From assembly GCA_022559845.1 (NCBI GenBank), contig CM040126.1, forward strand, positions 226,988,641-227,052,640: DNA of 64,000 nt, written 5' to 3'. The translations under genes and the position numbers were made by a program. This stretch comes from Amorphophallus konjac (taxonomy: Eukaryota > Streptophyta > Magnoliopsida > Alismatales > Araceae). Every line of letters starts with the position of its first letter. Within the stretch, counting starts at the first letter, position 1. Shown here piece by piece: positions 21,423 to 31,094 of the stretch. Under the pieces are notes generated by a model, which made no database searches, was not told the DNA's origin, and worked only from the letters and a program-made list of their open reading frames with translations.

Positions 21423-22853
21423 CTGCATGAATATCAGATAGTGCCGTCCACGCTGCATCAGTGCATTAAATACTGCCATGAAGGAAAAGAAGAAAGGGTG
21501 TTTGCAGATCTGCATCCCTTCGAAGTATTCGAGTGCCATATGCTCGATGCATCCTACTACACAGAGGTGTCACAAAAGGGTGAAGAAAAAGAGGCTGGGG
21601 CCGATCAGAAAAAGCCGACGACGAAGGTAAGAAACTGGTCTCCCCCGCCACCAAAGGGCTATATTAAAAAGCATGAGGTATCTCACATCTCTTATGATGG
21701 TGACTTTACTCGGATCACCCCTCCTAGCATTCGCCCGGATGATATCGATGAAGAGATGAAAGAAAAGTACACACAGGTAGAGGTTCCGCAGGGTTTAGTC
21801 AAGCCCATCGCTAGCCTGGAATACCAAACAGTGCTACCACTGAAGTCTATGGAAATCCCTCGCTTCTGCGAGCCTCCTACCATATTCTACACCGGGGAGC
21901 CAGTCGAGGAAGATGATCAAGACTGCATGGTCCCTGAAGAGGCTATAAACCAGATGGTGCCGATTACAGGCTTGGACTATACTACCCAGTGGATTTCGCA
22001 GATGTTCTCTAAAATGCAGATGCCATCACTACAACCTGTTGTCTAAAAGAAGGCGTTCCAGGAGCTATGGGATCCGCCCCGGGAGGATAAAGAACTGAGG
22101 AAGATCACTCAGCACCCAGGATTGGGTTATACCCTTCAAGAATACTATGAAGCTGAAGTGGACGTCATCTCTGTCTCCTACCAGCATGAAGACCCTTCCG
22201 AGGTGGGATACGACAAGTACCCCTCGGAAGATGAAGAAATCATTTATCAATCCATAATGAACAATGAAGCCCCAGACAGTCAGCCGGAGACGGGGACATC
22301 TGATGAAAAAAAGAAAGATTGGTGCTGGGAAGACCTACCTTGCAAAGAGGATCTGTTCCATGCTGAAGCAAAGTTTGACACAGGAATCCCAGATGAGGAC
22401 CAAGTAGCCAAAGAGCTGAGGGAATGCCTGGAGTTTGAGCGCATCCTGGAAGAAGTCCGGGCTCTACAGAATGATGATCTCTCAAGGGAGTCTGCATCAG
22501 AAGAGCCTCTAAGGGCGGAAGACTCCATCTTTGAGTTTCCTGCTGATCCAGTTACGCCCTCGGGGCAGACTGAACAGAATACAACAATATTGGCCGTATA
22601 TGATGAGCCGGCACCCGCTGATGACCAGTATGATGAAATAGAGGGTCATGAAACTGAAGAAGATTATATCCCGGGAGGCTTCATTGACCTGCAAGAAGCC
22701 CCGCCCGAGGTCGAAGATGGAGGTCAGGCCACCGTCGATGAGCTTGTGGAAATAAATCTGGGGACCGCAAATGAGCCAAGGCCGACATTCCTCAGTGCAC
22801 TGCTGAAGCCAGCTGTCAGGGAGCAGTATATACAATTCTTGAAAGAATTTTGA

Positions 22854-24152
22854 GACTGCTTTACATGGACATATGACGAAATGCCAGGACTGAGTTCTGA
22901 TGTGGCGCAGCACCGATTGGCAATAAACCCAGAGGCTAGCCCTGTAAAGCTGCCTTCCAGGAGAATGCGCCCTGAATTAATAAATCAGATTAACAAAGAG
23001 GTTGACAAGCTGATTGATGTAGGCTTTGTTGAAGAAAATTAGTATACTACATGGTTAGCCAACATAGTGCCCGTAAAGAAGAAGAATGGGCAGATTATAA
23101 TATGTGTTGATTTCCGGGACCTTAATAAGGCTTGCCCGAAAGATGACTTTCCAGTGCCAATCACTGAAGTGATGATCGATGCGACTACTGGTCATGAGGC
23201 TCTATCATTTATGGATGGGTCATCCGGATACAACCAAATCTGGATTGCTGAGGAAGACAGAGTGCACACTGCATTCCGTACCCCGAAGGGGATATTCCAC
23301 TACAAAAGGATGCCGTTTGGCCCCAAGAATGCCGGCGCTACCTACCAAAGAGCTATGACCAAGATCTTTGATGATTTGCTCTTCAAGAAAGTAGAGTGCT
23401 ACATTGATGATTTGGTAGTAAAAACTAAAAGAAGAGAAGACCATTTGCAAGACCTGAGTGTAGTATTCCAGAGGCTGCGCAAATATGAACTCAAGATGAA
23501 TCCTATGAAATGCGCCTTCGACGTGTCCAGTGGAAAATTCCTCGGGTTTATTGTCCGGCATAGGGGCATTGAAATCGACCCATCCAAGATTAGGGCTATC
23601 CAGGAGCTCCCTCCACCAAGGAATCTACCCGAGCTGAGATCTCTGCAAGGGCGGCTGGCCTATATCTGACGATTTATATCAAATCTGTCGGGAAGATGCC
23701 ACCCCTTTCACAAGCTCATGATGAAAGATGTGCCGTTCCTCTAGGATGATGACTGTTAGGAAGCCTTTGAGAAGCTGAAAGAATATCTCAAGACCCCTCC
23801 GGTGCTGGGGGCACCAATTAAGGGCAGGCCCTTGATACTGTATATCGCAGCCACATACTGTTCCCTGGGGGCAATGCTGGCACAGATAAATGAAGAAGGC
23901 AAAGAACAAGCCTTATACTATCTGAGTAGGAGGCTGATTAGAACTGAAGAAAGCTACAGCTACATAGAAAAGACCTGCTTGGCACTAGTCTTTGCTGTCA
24001 AAAAGCTCCGACACTATATGTTGTCACATGAAGTCAGACTGATATCTGCAGCAGATCCGCTCAAATACATATTGACTCAGCCAGTACTGAAGGGCCGATT
24101 GGGCAAATGGGCAGTGATCCTGATGGAATTCGATATTACCTATGCACCCTAG
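22854..24152 (+). pseudogene. Element B reverse transcriptase and first RNase H
   Basis: RT begins soon after the TGA at 22851. It has SRRMRPELINQINKEVDKL, VPVKKKNGQ, the first catalytic Asp in SFMDGSSGYNQ, RMPFGPKNAGATYQR and the catalytic CYIDDLVVK at about 23397-23420. The RNase H part (LILYIAATYCSLGAML, then YYLSRRL and EKTCLALVFAVKKLRHYM) lacks the usual Asp in its first motif (YIAA where D is typical). This fits the known degeneration of the first RNase H when a second copy is present. Stops lie at 23040, 23667, 23742, 23757 and 24150. Confidence 0.85.
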
Positions 24153-24173
24153 CGGGCGATAAAAGGACAGGCC

Positions 24174-26090
24174 GTGGCTAATTTCTTCGCAGAGCATCCT
24201 GTGCCAGAAAATGATATGCTGAGGACTGAGTTACCCGATGTAGAGACACTCGAGGCCTGCCAGGCTCAATCAGTCATGTGGCAACTATTCTTTGATGGAG
24301 CATCTAGAATAGAGACAGACTCCGATGGAAAGACCAGAATACGGGTCGGAGCCGGTATTGTGCTGAAATCACCAGAAGGGGAGGTCGTGCATACTTCCTG
24401 TTCTATAAACAAGCCATGCACCAATAATGAGGCCGAGTATGAAGCTCTGATAATCGGGCTATATATAAGCCTCAACATGGGTATCCAAATGCTTCAAGTG
24501 TTCGGGGATTCGATGTTGATAATAAAACAGATCCAATGGGAGTTCGAAGTGCGGAAGCCAGAACTGAATCCCTACCACCAAAAAGCTGTGCGCCTCATGG
24601 TGAAATTCTACCATATTGAGCTCAAGCATGTGGACCGTGGACACAATGCCCATGCTGATGCACTGGCGAAGCTGGCTAGCTCACTAGTAGTCCCACCAAA
24701 TAAGACACTGAACATTGTCGTTATGAACCGGTGGCAAGTCCCCAGTATGCTAGAAGAGTGCCCCGAAGAAGATGAAGTTGCCACCATCAGCACAGAACAA
24801 GCGTCTGATTGGAGACAGCACCTGCTGCAGTGGTTTCTACACCAACAACTGCCGCAGATAAGAGAAGAAAAGATGAAACTCCTAAGAATCAAAGACTCTT
24901 ATGAAATCAGGAATGGAATTTTGTTCCGAATAATGGCAGATGCACGCAAGAAGATTCTACTCCGCTATCTGTCCATTGAGGAAGCCTGGCAAGCGATGAA
25001 AGAAACACATGCTGGGGCAGTAGGTGCCCACCAGGCTGGTCCCAAGATGAAGATAGAAATCAAGAAGCTGGGCTACTATTGGCCCACCATGTTTGAAGAC
25101 TGCTGTAAATTTGCAAAATCATGCCAGAAATGCCAGGAGCATACTACTGTGCCTAGAAGGCCTCCTACAACTCTGCACCCTACAGTTCCCAGCTGGCCAT
25201 TTGCACAATGGGGAACTGATGTAGTCGGGCCACTGCTGACTTCCTCGGCCGGACATAAGTACATACTGGCCATAACAGATTACTTCTCCCGATGGGCGGA
25301 GGCTATAGCATTAAGAGAAGTGACTGGTGAATTGGTCGCCAGATTCATCAAACTGAACATTATCTTCCGGTTCGGAATCCCCAGCCGAATAATATCCGAC
25401 AATGGAAGTCATTTCATAAATCAGAAGGTCTATCGGCTTGTTGAGAAATATAAGATCGAATGGAGGACCTCCATTCCTTACAATCCGCAGGCAAACGGAT
25501 TGGCAGAAGCTTTTAACAAGACTCTCTGCACCTTGCTGGCCAAGGTCGTCAGTTCTAATAAGAAGGACTGGGAAAAGAAAATGTATGAAGCTCTGTGGGC
25601 ATACCGCACCGTCTTCAAGACACCTACAGGGTGCTCACCATACTCGCTGGTATACGGTTCAGAGGCAGTGGTTCCGCTAGAGCTGGAAGTTCCGTCACTC
25701 AGAGTGGCAGTCCAATATGGCCTAGCCCGTGGCGAACAGACCAATGCAGAAAGAAGACTAGAAGAGCTGGCTGAATTGGAAGGGAAGCGCCTCCGAGCTC
25801 AGAAGAGTATCCAAATGTATCAGGCCCGCATAGCCACTACATTCAACAAACTCGTAAAAGGACACGAATTCAAGAAAGGCGACCTCGTCATGGTCAAGAA
25901 AAAAGAAGTCATGGCGTCCAACCCAAAAGGAAAACTGAATGCTAATTGGGAAGGTCCTTATGTGATACAGAGGGTCTACGAAGGAGGGGCCTACGTGGTT
26001 GTTAACCATCGAGGGGAAATCCAATTCTCGCCACTCAACGGAAGACATCTGAAGCTGTATCATACAGCACAACCAACATTCCCCGAGTAA
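24174..26090 (+). pseudogene. Element B second RNase H and integrase (uninterrupted 638-codon segment)
   Basis: This intact stretch begins just after the TAG at 24150. The second, archaeal-like RNase H opens with WQLFFDGASR and has NNEAEYEALIIGL, VFGDSMLIIKQ and HADALAKLAS with its acidic residues. Integrase follows with an HHCC zinc region (HAGAVGAHQAG, then CCKFAKSCQKCQEH), catalytic Asp in WGTDVVGPL, Asp in IISDNGSHF and Glu in ANGLAEAFNKTL. There are 35 residues between the second Asp and the Glu, as in a DD35E enzyme. There is no chromodomain at the C-terminus. It lacks its own start and would normally be released from the polyprotein. Confidence 0.9.
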
Positions 26091-26100
26091 TCGGGCAAAA

Positions 26101-26755
26101 TCTACCCTTTTCTTGGTCTAGCGGCACTCCGCCCTAGCCAAGCTACACCCTTTTCTTGGTCTAGCGGCACTCCGCCCTAGCCAAGCTACACCCTTTTCTT
26201 GGTATAGCGGCGCTCCGCCCTAGCCGAGCTACCCTTTTCCCGGTCTAGCGGCACTCCGCCCTAGCCAAGCTACCCTTTCCTTGGTCTAGCGGCACTTCGC
26301 CCTAGCCAAGCTACCCTTTCTTCGTCTAGCGGCACTCCGCCCTAGCCGAGCTACCCATTTCCCAGTCTAGGGGCACTCCGCCCTAGCCGAGCTACCCCTC
26401 CTTGGTCTAGCGGCATTCCGCCCTAGCCGAGCTACCCATTTCCCGGTCTAGCGGCACTCCGCCCTAACCAAGCTACACCCTTTCTTGGTCTAGCGGCATT
26501 CCGCCCTAGCTGAGCCACCCCTTTTCTTGGTCCAGCGGCACTCCGCCCTAGCCGAGCTACCCCTTTTCTTGGTCTAGCGGCACTCCGCCCTAACCAAGCT
26601 ACCCCTTTTCTTGGTCTAGCGGCACTCCACCCTAGCCGAGCTACCCCTTTTCTTGGTCTAGCGGCACTCCGCCCTAGCCAAGCTACACCCATTTCCCGGT
26701 CTAGTGGCACTCCGCCCTAGCCAAGCTACCCTCATCTTGAGCTAGTGGCATTCCG
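26101..26755 (+). repeat. 16-unit, ~42 bp tandem array after integrase
   Basis: Sixteen imperfect units are built on TTGGTCTAGCGGCACTCCGC followed by a CCTAGCCAAGCTACCC-type block, each about 40-43 bp and head to tail, starting 10 bp after the integrase stop. A-to-G variants (GCCAAG/GCCGAG) alternate. The open frame on the opposite strand (26432-26710) is a repeat artefact. Tandem arrays in this position are known in the Tat elements. Confidence 0.9.
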
Positions 26756-27019
26756 ACCTGTCACCCTCTAAAAAAAAAAGGAAGGAAGAAGAAAGAACAA
26801 AAAGAAAGTAAAAAAAAAATGGGGTTAAAAATAGAGATACCCCACCAGACTTGCTCCTATATTAGGGACAAGTGCAAAAATGGCCCAAAACCCAGCTGTG
26901 GTGAAAACCCGAAAGGGCACTGCAGCAAAAGCAAGAGGGGCTGGCTCCGGCGAAAACCCGAAAGGGCGCTTGGGTCGGTAATGTGGTGATTCCAAAGAAA
27001 AGCCTTACCTCCCACCATA
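26756..27019 (+). other. Spacer with A-rich tract
   Basis: No gene is seen. It has an A-rich stretch at about 26771-26820, then a segment with AACCCGAAAGGGC repeated twice. A related copy of this segment recurs at about 28085-28310, so the region contains a long-range duplication. Confidence 0.6.
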
Positions 27020-29240
27020 AAACTCCTCGTCGATCGACCGGTGCCTTGCCCGATCAACGATTAAACCCATCCGGAATGGACCTTACGTCCATTCTATTGA
27101 AGCCTTCATGCATTGCTCAAGAAAAATTCCCTCGATAAAAAGCCCACCTTGGGATAGACCTTCCATCTGTTCTGATAAAACACTTCCACTTGTTTTTGTC
27201 TGAGACCCACCACGGTAGAACCGGCCCGGTTTAGACCTTACGTCTATCCCGCTGAAACCTATCCTATGCCCCGCCATGATGAAACCTGCTGTTGGTCGGT
27301 TGGCACACTGCCCGATCAACAATGAAACCTATCTGGTTTAGACCTTACGTCTATCCCGATGAAACCTATGAAATCCTTGCATTGGTACAAACCCAATACC
27401 GATGATGAAACCTGTTGTTGATCGACTGGCACACTACCGGATCAACAATGAAACCTGTCTGGTTTAGACCTTTCGTCTATCCCGATGAAACCTATAAAAT
27501 CTTTGCATTGGTATAAACCCAATACCAATGATGAAATCCGTCATTGATCGATCGGCATCTCGCCCAATATCAATGATGAAAACCCTATCCAGTTTGGACC
27601 CTACGTCTATCCTGATGAAACATATGAAATCCTTGCATTGGTGTGAGCCAATACCAATGATGAAACCTGCTATCGATTGGTTGGCACACTGCCTGATCAA
27701 CGCTAAAACCCATCCAGGGTAGACCTTCCGTCCGCTCTGACATAGCACAACACGGCTCTTTGAATCGATTCAGACCCTCCGTCTTGATAGAGCATGAAAC
27801 TCTATTCCTTTGTGTTAATGTTAAAACCCCACATTAACGATGAAACTCATATTTTCAGCAAACGGCCTCGTGCCCGAGCTGCTATCTATATCCTCTAAAT
27901 CAATTCGGACCTTTCGTCTGGATAGATCATGAAACCCTACTTCCCTTTACATTGATGTTGACACCCACATCAATGATCGTGTGTCCACAATAAACATATG
28001 GCGCCATGGTCCATAGGATGAAAGTTCTGATCCCAGAAAAGACAATGAAAAAGAAAAGAGATAGAAAATGACAAAAAGTACATATATAGAAATGGGGTTA
28101 AAAATAAAGATACCCCGCCAGACTTGTTCAGGCATTCTGGACAAAGGCAAAAATGGCTAAAACCCAGCTGTGGTGAAAACCCGAAAGGGCATTGCAGGCA
28201 AAATCGGGTACCCCGCCACGTGAAAATCCGAAAGGACGCGTGGGCAAAAGCCAGAGGGGGCTGGCTCTGGTGAAAACCCGAAAGGGCGCTTGGGTCGGTA
28301 ATGTGGTAATTCAGAAGTTCCATGCCAACCGGCACGTTGCCTTCACCTCCCCTTCACTGATGAGGCCTTCCGTCGGTCATCTGGCTCTATGCCCTACCGA
28401 TGATAAAGCCTTTCCGGGGTAGATCTTACGTCTACCCTGATGAAATCTACATACCCTCTTTTCACATGTCCCACCGACAATAAAACCCATCACCATTCTG
28501 ATAAAGCCTGGCCAGTTCAAACCTTACGTCTGTCCTGATCAAATTCCTAAAACCTTCCCTTGATCGATCGGCTCCTTGCCCGGTCAACGATGAAACCCTA
28601 CCAGGATAGACCCTACGCCTATCCTGATGAAACCTACGTATTTCTTGGCAAAGTCCCACCCGCCATAAAACCTGCTGGAATAGACCTTACGTCTGTCCTG
28701 ACGAGACCTACACCTCTACATACGTCCCACCGTCGATCGACCGGCACCTCGCCCGATCGATGATGAAATCCTCTGTCCGGTTTAGACCTTACGTCTATAC
28801 TGATGAAACCTATGAAACTCTTTGCGTCGATATAAGCCCCATATCGACGATGAAACCAACCACTGATCGACTGGCACCTCGCCCGATCAGTGATGAAACC
28901 ATGTCCGATTAAAACCCTGCCAGTGTAGGCCTTTTGTCTATTCTGATGAAACTTATAACACTTTCTTTGCATCGATATAAACCCAATATCGATGATGAAA
29001 CTAGTTATTGATCGACCGGCACCACGCCCGATCAATGATGGGATCCTACCCAGTTCAGACCCTACGTCTGTCCTGATGAAAACCACGCACCCTTCAATAT
29101 CCCGCCTGTGATAACCTCTACCCAGTCTAGACCTTACGTCTACTCTGATGAAACCTGTAAAACTCTTTGGCATCGATATAAACCCAATATCGATGATGAA
29201 ATCATGTACTGGTCGATTGGCACATTGCCTCGACTAGCTT
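27020..29240 (+). repeat. Hairpin-module repeat region of element B
   Basis: Degenerate repeated modules of about 120-180 bp contain three short hairpin types separated by GATGAAACC-like spacers. Type 1 has an ACCC-containing loop and 7-9 bp stems (27506-27530, 27814-27838, 27950-27975, 28825-28849, 28970-28994, 29171-29195). Type 2 has a GGCAC...GCC loop (28733-28760, 28861-28892, 29007-29036). Type 3 has a CTTAC or CCTAC loop with stems such as TAGAC/GTCTA, TGGAC/GTCCA and CAGAC/GTCTG. Stem sequences change between copies but stay complementary. No coding function is seen. Confidence 0.8.
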
Positions 29241-29578
29241 TGAAACCTGCCCAGGGTGGACCATTCGCCCGTTCCGGATAGTGCTCTGAGCCTCTTCGTT
29301 CACATTCCTACAAACCTTCTCCCTTGCGGCACGTATGGCCAAGAAGGACGTTTGCTACCACCACCGGAATTCGGTTTAAAGCACCCCCCGGAGGCCGTCA
29401 CGCGGTGGAGCGAGTTCCCCATCCTTTCTCTGAAGGGGTGGACGCTCTCCTGCTAGGTACGGGCTATTCCCATAGGGACCGCTGAAACCGCTACCAAATC
29501 GTCGTGAAGTATTGATGGTGCGATAAGTTAAGAACAAACCACATATGAGACTGATGTAAAGATTCCTTTCCATTGAAT
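29241..29578 (+). other. Non-coding spacer before the purine tract
   Basis: No gene is supported. AATAAA at 29576-29581 could act as a poly(A) signal for a shorter sense RNA, but nothing else supports this. Confidence 0.4.
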
Positions 29579-29594
29579 AAAAAAAGGGGGGGGG
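29579..29594 (+). other. Internal polypurine tract (A7G9)
   Basis: A perfect seven-A, nine-G run lies about 1.5 kb upstream of the 3' LTR and just beyond the 3' end of the antisense ORF. It resembles a plus-strand primer. Whether it is used is unknown. Confidence 0.5.
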
Positions 29595-29650
29595 AATACA
29601 AGAAGGGCCCCTGAGGGGGAATTATATTACAAAAAGGGGGAAACAGATAT

Positions 29651-30955
29651 TCACGGGCGCCGGAATATGTCCTCGAAGGCCAGAAGCCCTACATGCGGGG
29701 CAGCCCCCAGCTCATGAAGTCGAGCCTCCTCCTCCTGTAGCCGAGCAGACTCGTCCTGAAAGGATGCCACCTGCCCCTCCAACAGAGCTACTTCCTCCGC
29801 AAGCTGCGGCCGAGAAGTTGTTATCTGCGGTAGTTCAGCCCGGAGGTCAAACAGTTCAGCCTCCAGGATGGTTATCCGGCTGCGCACGAACTGCTCCCGC
29901 TGCGCCAGAGACTGCAGTTGGCATTGGCGCTCCTGAAGAACAGAGTCCGTTTTCTCCAGCTCAGATTTGCACTGCTTCCTTTGCAACTTCAAAGCTGCCA
30001 GTCTATCAGACATAATATGTGCCAAGAAGGCCCGGCGATGTATAAACTTTAACAACAATAGAACCCGCTGGGCCCATATCTCCATGGGATAGCCCATCGC
30101 CTGTAGACCAGCGGTGAAGCGCTCGGCTATCTCCTTCAGCCGCAGATAAGTCAGTCCGGGCTGGGACTCCACCAGCTGGCGCAGCATGTCCAGATTTTGC
30201 CAGATGAAACTCTCGGATGAAGCGAAGCCAGGAGAAGGAACTGGAGCTACTTTGAAAGTCACCTCGCCATCAATGTCTGCCCACAGTGCGACATCCGGCT
30301 GAGACGACAAAGATGGCAAATCTGCTGGAAGAGCTGGCCGGTCCCTCTCTGTGCTCTCCTGTTGAGCTGAAGACTCCTCCTCTACCGCTGTCTCGGGAGC
30401 TATGGCTTGAACATCTGCGGGGGGAGAACCAATAAATGATGGAGCTATCTCTTCATGAGTCTTCTGAATAAGGGCTTCATCTTTAGCTGCCCTTTCTGAT
30501 AATGGGGACGAAGGGTCCCTAGTCTGTAGAGGCAGAAATCCAGTCTCTATAGCCACTGTGGCAGGGACTGCTGACTCGAGCGCAATTGACATTACGGCGG
30601 CCGGTATAAAGACAGAGCTTCTGGCTGGGTTTGCTTCGGCTCTAAACTCTAAGGCCCTCACAGGGATGGAAATCTCTCCTGATGATCCCAAGTCCAGTGA
30701 TGTTAAGTCAGTTGAAGATTGTATTCTTACTGGCACGGGGCGAATAACCTCAGAAATTTCCATGCAAGTTGAAGGTAAAGCAGGGATGATGACCAAATCT
30801 GCAGATGAGACGTCCATAGAAACTGCACCCGCACCGAGAAGTGTCCTACCTCGCGCCGAGAAGCCCAAGGCAAGGCCAAGAAGGCTCCAAAGTGCTGACA
30901 ATAAAATCAGAAGATATAAAGATGAAAAACATGGAAATGAAAGATACATGTGCAT
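29651..30955 (-). CDS. 434-codon antisense ORF of element B
   Basis: A long uninterrupted frame lies on the strand opposite gag-pol, between the hairpin region and the 3' LTR. The ATG at 30955 is the longest choice. Residues about 5-35 are strongly hydrophobic (SLYLLILLSALWSLLGLALG), like a signal anchor; a later Met near residue 47 would remove this. Residues 50-240 are Ser/Pro/Ala-rich and acidic. Residues about 260-310 include LTYLRLKEIAERFTAGLQAM and look helical. Residues about 315-425 show heptad-like Leu/Glu/Gln patterning of a coiled coil. Antisense ORFs at this place are known in Grande and other Tat elements, with unknown role. I recognise no enzymatic motif. The frame is intact although gag-pol is not, which hints at, but does not prove, selection or recent origin. 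Confidence 0.6.
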   Translation of the reverse strand: MHMYLSFPCFSSLYLLILLSALWSLLGLALGFSARGRTLLGAGAVSMDVSSADLVIIPALPSTCMEISEVIRPVPVRIQSSTDLTSLDLGSSGEISIPVRALEFRAEANPARSSVFIPAAVMSIALESAVPATVAIETGFLPLQTRDPSSPLSERAAKDEALIQKTHEEIAPSFIGSPPADVQAIAPETAVEEESSAQQESTERDRPALPADLPSLSSQPDVALWADIDGEVTFKVAPVPSPGFASSESFIWQNLDMLRQLVESQPGLTYLRLKEIAERFTAGLQAMGYPMEIWAQRVLLLLKFIHRRAFLAHIMSDRLAALKLQRKQCKSELEKTDSVLQERQCQLQSLAQREQFVRSRITILEAELFDLRAELPQITTSRPQLAEEVALLEGQVASFQDESARLQEEEARLHELGAAPHVGLLAFEDIFRRP

Positions 30956-31080
30956 ATTATTGCTGCAGCAACATGATTAAGCCGAAGAACAATGTCAAAG
31001 AGAAATGGAGGAAGATACCCTCGAATGATGAAAGGCACCTGCAGACCCTGTGCCGCTTAATCTGCGCTTACGCCGCCCGC
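30956..31080 (+). other. Spacer upstream of the B 3' LTR
   Basis: Short non-coding stretch with no gene. It would contain the promoter of the antisense ORF if that is transcribed alone; I see no clear TATA on the - strand. Confidence 0.4.
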
Positions 31081-31094
31081 AGGTGGGGGGCATT
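31081..31094 (+). other. Polypurine tract of element B
   Basis: AGGTGGGGGGCATT directly precedes TGTTGACACC. The G-run then CATT or CAATT before TGTTGA is typical of Tat elements. Confidence 0.85.

Larger units (their letters stand above)
17919..26090 (+). pseudogene. Element B gag-pol polyprotein, single frame with 12 nonsense codons
   Basis: From ATG 17919 to TAA 26088-26090 the frame holds 2724 codons with no frameshift. It is interrupted by stops at 18372, 18507, 19740, 20136, 21420, 22044, 22851, 23040, 23667, 23742, 23757 and 24150. Each stop can be explained by one C-to-T or G-to-A change from a Gln, Arg or Trp codon, and several sit where the family has Trp or Gln. Domain order by codon number: gag core about 300-480, zinc finger 580-593, protease with DPGAT from 1092, RT with YIDD at 1828-1831, a first RNase H about 1950-2075, a second RNase H from about 2120, and integrase with D2434, D2494 and E2530. 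It would supply particle, protease, copying and integration functions, but full-length protein cannot be made. Confidence 0.92.

Noticed and set aside
26432..26710. Periodic 92-codon protein on the - strand
   Set aside because: It is a direct translation of the 42 bp tandem array.
27340..29200. Hammerhead ribozymes, because CTGATGA followed by GAAA-like bases recurs
   Set aside because: CTGATGAAACC leaves no room for stem II, and no consistent stems I and III with a cleavage triplet can be drawn.
27340..29200. C/D box snoRNA cluster, because ATGATGA (C-box-like) and CTGA (D-box-like) recur
   Set aside because: The boxes are part of a repeated GATGAAACC spacer, no terminal stems bring C and D boxes together, and the spacing is not snoRNA-like.
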